A stretch of DNA of 64,000 nucleotides from Patagioenas fasciata (lineage: Eukaryota > Chordata > Aves > Columbiformes > Columbidae): positions 40,249,501 to 40,313,500 of the forward strand of contig NC_092526.1 in the NCBI RefSeq assembly GCF_037038585.1. Direction: 5' to 3'. Numbering within the stretch: the stretch's first letter is position 1; each line of letters starts with the position of its first letter. The translations under genes and the position numbers were made by a program. Of the stretch, positions 1 through 14,288 are shown one piece after another. A model generated the notes under the pieces. That model was given only the letters and a program-made list of their open reading frames with translations, had not been told where the DNA came from and did not search any database.

Positions 1-3000
1 AGAATTTTGTCCATTATAAACCAAAACTTATTCTTGGCAGAGGGATGAACAGAACATTTTATACCGTTTGCTTGATATGCATCAATTCATTTAAAAAATT
101 CCACACAAGCCACCATTTAAAGCTAAATGAGTCTGAGGCTGTCAATTTTTATTTTCTTAAGCTTTCTATGTGTTCAAAGAAAATAAGTACTGAAAAACAT
201 CACTGCAAGCATCACTATAGCAACTGCACTTCTTGAAGGTTCCTTGATGCAATACGCTTGGATTCCAGATGGAACAAAATGCCATGTCTATCTTGCCTTT
301 TACAAGGTGCCTCTTTCTTCCAAAGCCTCCAATGACTAGCAGGGACATTTGCTGCAGAATTGGCTCTTGCAGAGACCACACAGACTCAAGATAGATAAAT
401 TCACTTATTTTCACAGTTGTGAAAACAAATAAAACAATCGATATCATGACATCTGCACCCAAACGCCTGTGTGAAACGTCACCAGAACAAGAAAAGAATT
501 ACACAAGGCGTTTATTCAAGTCTCTTTACCACCCAAGGGTTGACCTCATTCAAGTCAGCGGCAGTTTTGCCCCGGATTTTGGCAAAGGAAACTCCTGTGG
601 TAACGCAGCTCCTTGACTCACCTCACTGCACCCCAAGTATTTTGGAAGCGTTCACTAGACCTGCTGCCTATCAGCTCTGCAGTTGGTATGAAGGGCTGTG
701 CGTCCTGGGGTGAAAATCTCAGAAATCAGTAATTAAAAAAGGAAAATACAACAACATCCCCCCCCTCATGCTACTATGGAGATCGTCAACTGATCTAGGG
801 CTGTTTTACCTGTAGGAGAAGGCGGAAGGCTGGGGGTAAAGGCACCACATATTTGTATTTGTTGTACAGCCATCCAGGGATGAATGAGAGATCGCTGTGA
901 ATTTTGTTAATTGGTTCCACTGTGTGAAATTCAGCATTATGGAAGCAAGAACAACCAAAAGATGGTTTCGGGTGCCGCTACGAACTATAACTGCCATTAC
1001 AATATCCAAGTAAAAATGAACACTCCACCAAAATGGATCAGCTCTCCACTGCATTCCCATCGTCAAAACCAATAAAACTCCTGATGGATTCTCTGGCTTG
1101 GCCCCTATTCAAAAATAATTAAGATGACACTCATCTGTCTCTTGTCCAATCTTTTTATGAGTTTGCACGAGCCACCCCCCAGTTCCAAGGTGAACTTGGG
1201 GTATTTCTTGCACCTCCCTGGCCCAAAGGACCCGTCCGGAGGCCGGTGCAAGGCATGGTGAGCGGGCACAGCATGGACAGGACCCTGTGAACCCTCGTTT
1301 CCACACAGCAACGCAGCTCTGCACTGGTGACATCGGGGTGCCCTGCGCATTCAGCCCTTTGGTTCCTATGAGTGCACGAAAAACCATTTCCGAGCTGAGA
1401 GAGCAGAAAAACGGGGACAGCAGTTCTCTTTCGGAACAGAAAAATCAATAATGGAGGGAAACGTACAGGTCAAGGAATTAATCAGTATTAATAGCAATGG
1501 GAAACATTTCTTAAACTGTTGTCCTAATTCTTACATCAAACAGCTAAACAAAAATTATTTTGTAAATTATATACGTGGAGCTTTAGTTACTAAACGCAAA
1601 TCCAGACATGCAAATTTGATTACGCATTTCTGGCGTGCTCTCAAGGCGCAGAAAAACGCCACATGTACTCATCTGCACAACCTCAGCTAGAGATGATTCA
1701 CATCATAAGTATCCAGAAACTTGAATTTTTATTTCTTTACTGATCTGAACAAGTTCAAGGAAATCACTTCTCACTTGTGGATATGTTGTGAAGAAAGCAA
1801 AACTCTAAGGAAACTACTTCGTTCTAACTATCTCCACTACTTTCAGATACAAAGAATGCACGTGGGACCTACAGCTGTAGAGCCCCCAGCCACAAAAAAT
1901 GGCTCTAAGGCCCTGCAGTGTGATTTAGATTCTGCCAAGGAAAGCTACCACCTTTTGAACAGATATTTTTAGAGAAATGTGAAAGATATTTAAGGCAGCA
2001 ACAAAAGCCCTGTGATGATCTTTGGTTTTATTTTCTACGTCACCCATTCTAGCATTACTATACAATGAGCCGCAGTGGTTGGCCATACTTTTCCTATATG
2101 CTATTGACCTGTGGAACGTCTGTAGTACTAACACAGTCAATATTCAGCGCTATATTTGCAATTTTGATCTTTTGACTACGTTGTTTGAAATATTGATGAA
2201 GAAACCTAGGGAGAGCAACAGCCATTAGCTGTACCTGCTCCCCACTTCGAGACTCGCGACCCCCCCAAATTAAACTGACGTTCCACATGAAATTGCCGTC
2301 AGCTCAAGTATTCCAATTACTTCCAGGAGCTTCAGTAAGCCCAGTGTCTCGACAATAGCAACAACTACCTTCAAGTCATCCTCCCTGCTACCCAAAAAGA
2401 GAACTACAGGTCTGAACCAGCAAACTGCACCTCCACAAAGAGGTTTTGATGAAATTGCAGTCTGAGGGGCCATGTGTTGGCTTTACGAATATTCTGGCTC
2501 ATTATCAGGTTCTGTTCTCAAAACAGAAAACGGCACTGTAGAAATTTTGCCATAAACCCGGTAGAACCATCAACAAAAGCCGCCATTTATTTCTGCAGGT
2601 AGAAGAGGCTCCCCAGCTGTGCTGAGAACGCCATCGTTTTCCTAAATAAACCATTAAACCCATTAGGAGAGTGTAATTTCGAAAGAAGAGTCTGGAAAAG
2701 TGTTGGTTTTGCAAATTTGCTAAACAAGCCAGTAAATAGTACCTCTCACAGCTGTTGTGACTCCTTTGCAGCTTCCCCCTACCATCTTTTTGGGCACTTT
2801 TTGGTAAGAAAGACAAGACAGAAGAGACCAATTCGGACCCATCCAAGCAACACACTCGTCCAATTCCCTGCTCAAACCAACTCACATTTAACAGCTCAGC
2901 TACGCCAAACTATTCCGGGTTGTCTTTGCACAGACATCGCAGGGCACAGTTTGGAACAACTCAGCTCCAAACATTCAGCAGGCACCTTTTAAATGAAAAG

Positions 3001-3365
3001 CTTTTTATATCGGTGCTGCTCAGAGCTAATGTGGCTTTTGGAAAGCCTTAAATCTTACCCAGTTCAAAATTATAGGTTAAATATAGAAGGAAAAAAAAAC
3101 AGCATCCAAGTTGAAAATTAGTTTGTCCAGCAAAACTTTAGTTCAGAAAGTGGCCTTTTGTGATCTCTTGAAAAACCGCAGTTTCCTTGGTTACTGAATA
3201 CTGCAGAAAAGTTCCAAATTACCTGAGGCCTTCTCCACAACTGAAAAGAAAAATAATAGATTGAAATATATATTTTTCGGAAATAATTTACAGCTGGCAA
3301 AGAATGGGAAATGTGAAAACCAGCCCTTATTTTTTGAAGGGGGTGATGTTTCCATCTTTAACACA

Positions 3366-3421
3366 TAGAATCACAGAATGATTTAGGTTGGAAGAGACCC
3401 TCAAGATCACAAAGTCCAACC
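3366..3421 (-). mobile_element. CR1 LINE 3'-end fragment
   Basis: A short piece with the usual antisense CR1 tail: 'atagaatcacagaatg', then 'ggttggaagagaccctcaag' and 'tccaacc'. Only the last 55 or so bases of the element remain, and it is diverged. The 3' end of the LINE points to lower coordinates. Confidence 0.8.
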
Positions 3422-4940
3422 GTTACGTTAGTTCTTGTTTGATTTAGAATACACAAGCAAATGCTAACACAACTAACGATGTTTGCATATAGTGCTATTC
3501 AAGTCAGCCGACATTTGATGCAAAAGAAACTCTCATTTAAACTGGTAGAAATCTAGCTACCTATTATTTAATATTTGAAACAAAAGTAGTCAAGTTCTGA
3601 TTTCTTTTCTAAGCATCACACATTGGGAAAAATCACTACGACAGGAACTAACTTCTCCAACACAGGAGGTTCTGCCTTTAAACAAGTATTGAAGTCCTCC
3701 ACTAAAGAAACACCACAATAATTAGTGACGCTATGCGACAGAATTTGCTCAATGTAAGGTCCGCTCATACTTCCGCATTTTTTTAATTCTAATCATTTTC
3801 ATGCTTCATATCCGTATTTTAATTACTTCCTTTTCTAACTACAAGCTATTTTTAAAAAAACATTACAGTACAACTAACTATATAATAACAGCGGCATCTC
3901 CGCTGACGTTTCCTGCCCTCGCTGCTGATCCTTCTCTTTACCATCTAGTCCTGCAGGCCGTTCTCAGCCCGTCTTTACACACGTCGATTATATACACACA
4001 GTAAGTACACTGCATTTAGCAAAGGCACTTACTCTTCAAAGCTTGAATTAAAAGAGATGGCTACGCTCTGCCTGTAATAGCTAAAGAACACACCAAGTCA
4101 ACCCTAGGCCAGGCCTAGCACGTGCGCTCTCCACCCAGCGGGCCTTGCCCATGGAACAAGCTTTCTCAAAGCTACGGGAGGACGTTCCTGCTCCGGATTC
4201 CTGCGTTTCACCTCGTTGTTACAGAAATACAGCAAGATGCTGCACGCGATAAAAGATACGGGTGACGTTTGACGAGCACAAAGTGCTACGGACAACAGGG
4301 ACCGACCCCTCACGGCCCAAGGAGGGCGTGAGGCCTTGGTGTTGGGTGAAACCCTGCGCTGGGATAACTTTGCAAAGCAAAGCAGTTAATTAAATACAGC
4401 AGTGACAGCACCAACAGGGTGTGGGAGATCGGAACAGCAAACAAAGGAGCGCGGACAAGAGAATGAGGAGGGAGGGGAAGGGACACCAATATCAGTCCAT
4501 CCTCCCAAAAAGCAGCCAGGTTACCTTAGCTGGCCCAATCAACTCCTACGTTAATCACAAACTATATTTCAATTTGTGCGTAATGCTGCTGATGTGTAAA
4601 GTCACATTTATACCTAAATGATGATTTTGTGTATTATGACGTCACTAATTTTAAATTGAATTAGCAATCCGCCGTATGGCGCTGAAGAAAAGGTTTGCAC
4701 TAACATCATCATCTCACTTCGTTCATTTGAGACCACTAAATATATACAAATTAACGTCTGTGAAATGCAAAAATAAGGATTTATATGTATGGATCTTTGA
4801 GAAGAGACACTGATTCTGCATAATTAACAGTACGGAGGAGACAGAAATGTTTTCTCTTCTTAACAATATCCAGTAACCTGTAATTTAGCGAGCTGCTATC
4901 ATGAAAAACCTGTTATTCCCTTTATCATTTTCTCACCAAG

Positions 4941-4962
4941 CCAGACTAAAATTTTAGTCTGG
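4941..4962. repeat. Perfect 22-bp palindrome
   Basis: The eleven bases CCAGACTAAAA are followed at once by their exact reverse complement, with no loop. The flanking bases (g before, a after) do not continue the symmetry. It could be a dimeric protein-binding site or chance; nothing around it decides this. Confidence 0.8.
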
Positions 4963-5057
4963 ATTTCATTTAAATCCGCCTTTGTAACAGCGCAGCTGAA
5001 CCCTGCTCCATAACCGCCCCACTTTTACTGTATTTCTGTATTTTGCTGTATTTTGTA

Positions 5058-5094
5058 TTTGTACAAAGCAAAGCAATTAAGTACCAAGAAAAGA
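5058..5094. repeat. Dispersed direct repeat, copy 1
   Basis: The pattern TTTGTACAA, a few bases, AGCAATTAAG, one base, ACCAAGAAAA recurs about 500 bp downstream at 5561-5591. The copies differ by a four-base indel and one C/T change. They may be remnants of an old local duplication or of an unidentified repeat. Confidence 0.5.
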
Positions 5095-5560
5095 GATTAG
5101 GACGCTATATGTAAAATAAAAGTTCTACATATTTTTCTTCTACAGATACTTACTGAGTATTTCTCCTTTTCATTATCCTCCCCTATACTGCACATGCGTA
5201 TCAACTGTCTTTAAAAACAAGGCAAGAGCATCAAATCACAGACTTCATAGAAAACCAGGAATGCCCAACTAAAACTTAAATATGCATGTCAAGAATTTAG
5301 ACATTTTAAATGCATTTCAATAGCCTTTAACATCATTAATTGATAGACTTCCCAGGAAGGTAATGGCATTAAAAACACCGCTGCAAGGTTTTGCTGGCAA
5401 CGACCTCCTTGAATCTTAAAAAGATTCACATCTTTCTCTAGGGGTGGAATAGACAATTAGAGCCTGTTAAAAACGTCCGTAATTCACTATGAAAAACATC
5501 TCTTTACCATTGAAAAAAAAAAAAAACACAGCTGCATAAAAGTCCATTATAAAGCATTAT

Positions 5561-5591
5561 TTTGTACAAGAGCAATTAAGCACCAAGAAAA
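5561..5591. repeat. Dispersed direct repeat, copy 2
   Basis: Second copy of the motif at 5058-5094, in the same orientation. It has the shorter spacer between TTTGTACAA and AGCAATTAAG. Confidence 0.5.
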
Positions 5592-8500
5592 ATCTGACTT
5601 GATGCAAATCATTTATAAGGGAAGATAAATGTCTTAGTTTGGTTTAACATTCAAGACCAGTATTTAGCAGAACAGAAGCATAACCTTAACTTGGTGTTTA
5701 ACATTAAAGATTTGTTCATTTATCTATTGTATGCACCCCAAGGAATGATGATTTTGACCCTGACATTTAGCAAGATTGCAGTAGATCATTAACACATTGA
5801 TAAAGTCAGCAGCCTGGTTTAATTCACTTTTTTCTATCACACTAATACCTGTAAAATCACAGAGCTGTCAAGCAACAAGTAAGTTTGTATCAGTCCAGTA
5901 TTTTCTCCATAAATGCAAATAACTTTGTCAAAATTGCCACTTCTTGATGTGACTTGCAGGTTCTTCTGCCTTACAGCTTATCCAAAAGTGACGTAAAGCC
6001 ACAGAGGAACAGCTTGTGTCCATACGGCAGCCATCACTTGACCGAATAACCCAGAAAAGGCGCAGCGGATGAAACAGGAGAGAGGGGGAAAAAAGCAGTC
6101 ACAACCAGCTCTTCAGTAGGAAAGCTTCAAATTATGAATAGGTTAAGTATAAGCTCAGAGAAAATTGTACTGACTGATTTAAACAAGCAGGTTTTAGACC
6201 AGTTTTTTTTCCATCACTTGAAAGGGTGTCAAACACGATTCAGCCGTAGCGCCAGAAACATTTGTTGAGTTCTGCAAGTTGGCTGTTTAAATGTCTCCTA
6301 CCATCTCTGACCATCTCTCCTGCTTTATTCAAAGGCAATCTGGGTCTGTGGTGCACTTCTTAGCAAGTAATTATGCACGTCATTTACATATCTTTATTAT
6401 TTACATTTTCTTATTATCTTAAGTAACCAAAGGCTCACAAAACCCCAAAGTTTAAAAAGCCTATACCCTCCTGCTGCCAGGGATTAGCATATTTAAGCAT
6501 TCTAGGGAGGCCGGCCTGAAACAAAAGGGAAGGGCTGGGAAGCACCACAAAGCAATGCTTCTCAAGTAGAAATGGGTCCTTTAAAATAAAACAAAACAAA
6601 AACAACAACAACAAAAAAAACCCCACTTATGCATTCCCACCACTTGCTATTTATCCAGTGATAGATACAGAAGGGTTTTTTTTAAAATAACTGCAGAAAT
6701 TCAAAAGCTGATAAGTGTGTGAGATGCGAGCGGCTCAAACCGATTCAGTCCCTTTTTCCTTGCAAAAAAGGTCTGCCCAGAGCTCACTAAAAAGCACAAT
6801 ACGGCCAAGCCCTTAACGAGCCTCCTTCTCCTATAAATCACAGAAACTACCAACGGGACCAGAGGATGAAAGAAAGAAATTTCTCTCTCCTTAGACATGA
6901 AGTTCCCAAAACACCAACCTTCAAGCCAAGCTTTTTTAATTGAGGCAATGCCGGTTTTAATTGTTTAACATGGTTTTTCTGCTGATTCTTGCTCCGTGGA
7001 CCACTTGCGGTCAAAGATTTCGGGGTTTTAATCGGCGGTTGCGGAATGCCCTGTTTTTCGGTATTCCAAGAATAATTCTTGTTTCCCCCCGCCGGGGGCA
7101 ACGGGAGCAGGATTAGCACCACTTGGCCTTTTCCCCTCCTAAAGCTTTGCAGAGCAAACCCCACAGCACTTCATTCTTCTCATTCACAGCAACCCATCGC
7201 CAAGCACACCCGCCAACAGACAAAAGGAATTCCAAATTTCCTCTGACGGAAATGAGGGATAGGAAGAATCTGCCACGCTCCTAATGCCACTTCAGGGCAC
7301 AAAATCATCACTTGGCTCAATTCTTTTGAAGTGTTTGAATACATTTTTGATAGCTTAGCGAATGGACTTGTGGGTAGCCGATCTGCGTATATTCTGATAG
7401 AATATGTAAAGAGGTTCTCTGAAGATCCCTTTAAATAAACTACAGAGAAAACACTCATTATTTCAGTAACTATGAGTGATAGAAGCTGTCCCAGAGAAAT
7501 CAGACATCCATACACTCTGCATTAAAATTTAATGGGATTATTTACTAGTAATGCAACTTCCTTCCTGAAAACTGTTTCACACTCATCTCTGACAAGCCTC
7601 TAGAAACCTGGAGAAGCCAAGCAAAAAGTACAGAAATTCACCATAATGATGTGTCTGAAAACAAAAATTGGGGGAGGGGAACAAACCAAACAACCTACAT
7701 CACAAACCCACAGCAAAAGCAGACCTGGATTGGTGGACATGCATCACACAGCAAAGTGCCCTTGAATTAGCTTCACGAGAATGAACGTTGACAATAACGG
7801 AAGATGCATCTATTCAACCTACTTAATGTAGACGGTTACTAAAATACGACAAAATAAGCAGGTAAATATTTCAGCTTAGAAGGCAGATGAATAGAATTGT
7901 AGATGGAAGAAATTCAGCTGTTGTAGGAGAAATACACAGCAACGGATGTACTTTTTTCTGCAGGTCTTCACAACTTGTTTCTTACTAACTTAACTAGTTA
8001 AACACCCAGATCTTGCATTACTAAGCATTTAACTGCTTACACCTTGCTACGCCATTCTGCCCGTACTGAATTCTTCTACAAAATCCTACCCTAAGTTTCA
8101 CATTTGAAATGTCCAGTTACAACATGATCATATTCTATGTTGCTGCAGTCACTCAACTCATATTCAGAAGAAAGGTTTAAAGTCTTTTCCAGCTCTGATG
8201 CACTAGTTTTGTACATATTCAATGAACACTGCTCAGCTGCAGCTCTTAAGAATGACAAAGAGAGGGAATTCATCCCTGAAAGGGTAAGTTACACCGAACT
8301 GTCCACAAATTGACTATCCAGTCTTATCTAATACGTGAGCCACGGCGACTTAGGAAAAAGTTAATACTATTTCTTTTGGTGGTATATTTTAGTTCTGAAA
8401 TCAACTGCTTCCTGTGGGGTAATGCTTTGCTTTGAATGAAATCATAAAGAAATCACAGGAAATAGCTAAGGATTAGAAAAACAAGGCAAGATATCTATTA

Positions 8501-11500
8501 GTGTTTATGAAGAATATTGAGAGAGGTCCAGAAGAGCTTCTCTACATGGTTCTCCCTTTGAGGGAGGGGAGGCGGGGGGGAAAATAAATTTACCTTCAAA
8601 ACTGATGTCTCTCAGCTTCACAAAACTTTTTGGAAATGTTTCATACCTATAACCACTATGAACCCCGTAAAAACAGGCAAGCATGTTATAGTAATAAATA
8701 CTGTTAAATATTTGACCTTAACATTGACTTCAATTGCACACCACGGAGTGGTTTTAAAGATGTTACTGACACAACCTCAAGCTGGTCAGGATAACACTAA
8801 GTAGTAAATTGAAGACACCGACACTGAAGTTCCTGAGCCGACCTGTGGTGACCCAGTGTCCCCAGCCGGTAACGCTTGAGCAGAGGAGCCGTGAATCTCT
8901 TCCAAGCTCCTGATAAGCAAAACCATCAGAGCGATTATGAGAGGATGCTGTGACAACCACACGTGAGTCACCTTGGACGGAACCAGAAAACAAGTTCCCA
9001 AGGCTGCAGGATCGGATCCTGAAGACAAACCCGGTCAGGAGTCCAGAGATCCGACCTGGCCTTCTGAGCTGCCGCTAAACCTTTCCTGCCTTTACATCCT
9101 GCTTTCTATTGTTCCGCTGCTTTAGGAGCTTGCGCTCCACAATGAGGGCACCGCTGCCAACCCAGTGCCGCCTCTGTAAATAATTTACTGGTTACACGAT
9201 TTCATCATAAGCAGCGACTGGAACAGCAACATCAGGGAATTTAACGCGAGTGTCAGAACGTCCCCAACAGCCAGAGCCTTATCGGTGGCCCTGGGGACAC
9301 TGAACTGCCTCATGCAGGCTCTTAAGAGTATTCTTAGGTTTTTTTTAATTTATTAATAATGTTACAAACCTAATTCAAGCAGAAGGAAAAGTTTTCATCA
9401 AAACTGCAGAACAGCTGAAGATGATAGCAATTCAGGTCGAATGGGTTATAAATACTGACACGCTAGGTCTGACTTGCCATTGGCTTTTTAACGCTATTTC
9501 GTTTTGTTAAACTAACCACCACCACAAGCATTCATGTTCTAGTTTATCTTAACACTATTCCAGCTCAGTGTGTTCATACACATAACCTGAAATTCAAGTT
9601 TTAGGACCTCTTCTGAATTAATCACATTTTTAACTATCTTTTCAGTGTTAGCCAATTAAGAACAGCATTGAGGGACAGCTGGGTTGACATCACTTATGTT
9701 TACCTACTTTTAATTTAAATTGTGAGGAAAGGGAATAATTACATTTATTATAACCAAGCCTGGAATGCTGCATGTAATTAAGGATCTGATACATCTTAGA
9801 AGAACTCTATTTTCGGTTACTGAACACATTTGCCAAACTATCGGTGCGGTCACAGATTTCATCCAGTGAGTGTTTCTCTACTGTTTTGCTCAGCGGTGGA
9901 AAACAGATTCTGTTCAAATGATGCTGTCACCTCCCAGAGTAAGACAAGGAAAAAAACCCAGCTTGCGAAGTTCATATTAAAAACACCTTTTGCAAGTAGT
10001 TTGTTGACGACTCCTAAAAGCGGCAGGGGCTGAATTTAGGTCGTGGCGGGCGGGCCTTGGGCTCTCGTTGTCCTTTGGGAAGTAGAAAGGGAACAGAGGC
10101 GGGATGGCTCATTTTCTTGACGAAGTATGAAAATTACAGGCGTCTGAGCAACTTCAGAAGAGGCGGCTGGTTTGGGAGCTCAGCTTTGCACAGCCCAGCA
10201 GCGCTGGACACGCTCGGGGACGTCGGCTTGTCACACACACTGCTTTTGCACAGAATAAGAAGCAAGCAGAAGACTAAGAAGGATGGTATGTGACAAGCAG
10301 CGAGGAGGTGGAACGCAGGCCAGGTTGGTTTTTTTAATTAATTGCTTCCATATCCTCATTGCAGTCAGCTCTCACCAGGGTATCTAGATGCAGGACAGCC
10401 TGAGAGGCTGACTTTTCAATCAGTGGAGTTGAGTCACGAAAATTTAAGGACATTATCATTAAATGCGACTCTAACTAATCCAAATATGCTGATGAGATAC
10501 AAACCAGTTTACCTCCATTTACATTACCAGCATTCTCGCCCCTCACTAGCATTTCTCGTGCTTCCAAGCAATACATTATTGATATAACCTTTTCTGTTGC
10601 AGCTCTCTTATCTACGGACCAATGCTAGAGCATACATTCCGCTATTCTCATCTATGTGCCACAACAGATTTTGATACTTTTAATTCTACTGTACTTTTCT
10701 GTTGATGCAGTTTGAAATCCCTCCCACATTAAATAAACTACAGTTTGGTGCCCATGGTTTTAATATGGCAATAGTGTAAGGTTTGGCAACTAGTGTATTT
10801 TAATTCAGGACTTGAATAACACTACATCCTCCTATTTGGAACTTGGATGCTAAAAGTTCCAGCTGCCCAAAGAGGACTTAAAATGACATCTCCTAATTCC
10901 AAAGTCACTAACTTTGTGACCATAATCATCCTGCTCTCTCACACACACACAATGAGCCTTAAGAAAACATACACAGCTCTCTATTAAAATAATTATTACA
11001 AATCATGGCTGTTACAAATAGAAAGGGAATGGAAATCAGGTGATACCAGAAAGAAACGGCCGTGACTACCCTCAAGTTTCATCATAGTATATATAGCTTA
11101 AAATTCGCCAAACTGCGCTGAGAAACTGGCAACGTCTGAGGAAATCCATATAACCTGCTTTACAGATTCTCAGGTAGGAGATGTGAAAGATCAACAGCTT
11201 CAGAAAAGGTTCCCAGTGGAAAAGGCACTTGGAGAATATCTGACAGAAAAGAGGAAAAAGGAAACGGAGCAGTGAAATTTCAGCAATGTATTCATGTCCT
11301 TAGAGTTTGGTGTCACTTGCAATAGAAAACCAACCAAACAAGGATATTCCCCATCAAAAGAAAACCCAAGTTCCACAGGGAATGTTCTGGCTCGCTGCTG
11401 CTCCTGAGAAATGCAGACGCTTGGATTTGCCAATCTAGAAATAGATACAGCTTGAGATCAGAAATTCACTTTCAACTAAAATAAGGAACACCCACCATGT

Positions 11501-12389
11501 GCCTACCAAATAGGCACCGCATTTTTGCTGCATCATTAAAATATATTCGCATACTTGAGCACTTGTACATGCTGCCAAAAAAATCTATTTAGTCATTTCT
11601 TCAGCCATCTTAGCTGTTTATGAAACTTCACAGGAGCAGCTCAATTAAAAAGACAAAGAGGATGAGCGGACAATAGAAAACAACAGGTATTTGGAATCTG
11701 TGGCCTGCTTTGGCTAACAAGTTGAAGAACATTGAGAGGTCAAGAATGATCATAAAAAATTCAGTTTAACTATGCAGAATTCAACCGGCAATAAGGCAAA
11801 ACGCAAGGTAAGACACCCCAAAATTATCTCTCAAATGAAAACTTTTTTTCATTTGAACTATTTGTATAGAATTGAAACTGCAATAATCAGCAGTGCCCAC
11901 AGCACAAGTACTCAAAACACAACTGGTGTCTCGGAACAGAAAGCCCAGGGAATGAGACTCACCTCCAGCTCCCAAGAAACATATATGACAACTTAGACAA
12001 TTGCTTTGAGGGGAAAAGCAGCTATTTTAAACTATTTTGCTTAGTGGCTGCACTAGAGGGAGGTTCCTGTTGCCTTTCCTAGTCTTATGTAGCAGCCATA
12101 ACTACTATTTCCCTTTCCCTCAGCTGCTTTTATAAAATATCCGGGCTTGCAGCTTGCAACAACGTGCTGTCTCCAACACTGTCCCGGTTCAAAGCAAGAG
12201 CCAAACTCTTCCACGCCAGCCCCTGTCCCAGAGGGCAGCGTCAGCTTTACCTTCCACTGCATCTATTTCTGTTCCACCCGGAATAGCAGCCTGAGCCAGG
12301 GGGGAGCTGGGCTGAGCTCCTGCTGCTCGACTGCCAAAGGGATGTGGGTCACACACACCCCAGTTTCGACGGATCTGCTGCTTGGAGGG

Positions 12390-13187
12390 ATCACCGAGCT
12401 GGGCAGGGAAAAATTTAATGAAATATAACAAGGGCAAGTGTAGAGTCTGCCATCTGGGCAGGAACAACCGCTGATTCCAGTATGAGTTGGGGAATGACCT
12501 ATTAGAGAGCCTCATAGAGGAAAGGGACCTGGGGGTCCTGGGGACAGCAGGGTGAGCATGAGCCAGCACAGGGCCCTTCTGGCCAGGAAGGCCAATGGTA
12601 CCTGGGGTGGGTTAGAAGGGGGTGGTCAGTAGGTCAGAGAGGTTCTCCTGCCCCTCTGCTCTGCCCTGGGGAGACCACACCTGGAATATTGTGTCCAGTT
12701 GTGGGCCCTCAGTTCCAGAAGGACAGGGAACTGCTGGAGAGAGTCCAGCGCAGCCACCAAGATGCTGAAGGGAGTGGAGCATCTCCCGTGTGAGGAAAGG
12801 CTGAGGGAGCTGGGGCTCTGGAGCTGGAGAAGAGGAGACTGAGGGGTGACTCATTCATGGGGATCAATATGGAAAGGGGCAGTGTCAGGAGGATGGAGCC
12901 AGGCTCTTCTCGGTGACAACCAGTGATAGGACAAGGGGTGATGGGTTCAAACTGGAACACAGGAGGTTCCACTTAAATCTGAGAAGCAACTTGTTCCTGG
13001 TGAGTGTGGCAGAGCCTGGCCCAGGCTGCCCAGGGAGGTTGTGGAGTCTCCTTCTCTGCAGACATTCAAACCCGCCTGGACACCTTCCTGTGGAACCTCA
13101 GCTGGGTGTTCCTGCTCCATGGGGGGATTGCACTGGATAAGCTTTCCAGGTCCCTTCCAACCCCTGACACTCTGGGATGCTGTGATC
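12390..13187 (+). mobile_element. CR1 LINE, 5'-truncated, young subfamily (longest intergenic/intronic copy on the left)
   Basis: Nearly 800 bp of the 3' part of a CR1 element. Translated in shifting frames it gives the end of the CR1 reverse-transcriptase ORF: a KCRVCHLG-like start, then [36 protein letters not shown] and a [20 protein letters not shown] motif. It ends in the CR1-type tail 'ctgggatgctgtgatc'. Frameshifts and in-frame stops show it is dead. It is almost identical to the copies at 51399 and 55238, which implies recent activity of this subfamily. Open frames read from it on either strand are LINE-derived and are not host genes. Confidence 0.92.
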
Positions 13188-14106
13188 ATGTGCACTCGGG
13201 ATAATCTCGCTCCAGCACAGGAATCTGCAGAGATGGACGGCACTGTAGGATTTGTCAGTTCCTGATAACAAAAAGCAAATATTTGGTGGATCATTAAAGA
13301 GGAATTTAAGTGTGTCTCTCTAGGAGTATTATGGCTAAAGACCTAGTTAGCTCTGACTCTAGTTCAATTCAGTTTATTTTGAAGCTATGAGACGTTTATT
13401 GCCGTATGCTAAAACAAGTCTCTGCACTCCTTACCAGAAGTGGAGGAATGCCGCCGTATGCCAGGTACGGGACAGGAGGGAGGAACTCTAACTTCTTCCT
13501 CAAATGGAGACATCTGAGGTGAGGACAGTCTTTGTATTCACATTTGTATACATTTTGTGAATAAAAACCGGAAGGATAGGAAGGGCAGAGCAAGCAAAGG
13601 CAGTTCTGAGCTGACTTCCAGAGCCTGACCTCATCAGTCTTGCACAATACAACTCTAAACACAAAGATGAGAATTCCAAATAATTCGAGTGGAACTCCAA
13701 GGAAAGGTATCCGCTGTCACACTAAGGACTAGATACGCATTTCCCAGAGAGCACGAGGATTTTCTTTCCGAACTATCACACCCTCCATTCCCCCCATACA
13801 GTAGTTGACAACACTGAGAATAATTTCCGTTTTCTTCTACATAAGGTCAAAAATATTTCTCCAGCTTGCCTTTCAAAAGCCCTCAAACCCTAGGAGAATT
13901 AGTTTGGAAATCTGTGTACTCTCCAAGGACTAGAACAGCCCTTCACACAGTTTTACCCTAACAGCCCTCCTCCCCAAAGCCCAACCAAAGCTTCACGGGA
14001 TTCTTCCGAAAGCATTATTTAAATATGTATCCAAAATCACTTCCTTAATTACTCACTCAAGCTCATGCATGTTTAAAAGCAGTTTAGCAGACGAGCCACC
14101 TCTCCC

Positions 14107-14172
14107 AGGCTGAGCTCAGTTTAGGTAGGTGATGGCTGTGCTGAGCCAGGCTTAGGTAGGCGATGGCTCTGT
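14107..14172. repeat. Imperfect tandem duplication, two units of about 33 bp
   Basis: The pattern GCTGAGC, a few bases, TTAGGTAGG, one base, GATGGCT occurs twice head to tail. It lies just upstream of the polypurine minisatellite. Confidence 0.6.
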
Positions 14173-14288
14173 TGTACCGCCTCTGATCGCACCCGCTGCA
14201 TCTGCCCCACAACTAACTACATTCTCCCAGAGGATCTCTCATCTGTCAGTCATGTTTGTCAGAGATTGAGTTCTGTGAGACAATAAAA

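Noticed and set aside
166..462. 98-codon minus frame at the left edge as a possible BMPR2 exon
   Set aside because: It has neither the cysteine pattern of the ectodomain nor kinase motifs, and no clear splice sites.
12189..13294. Several 75-126 codon frames on both strands, repeated near 39.4, 51.4 and 55.4 kb
   Set aside because: The same peptides recur at each CR1 copy, so they are LINE-derived and not host genes.
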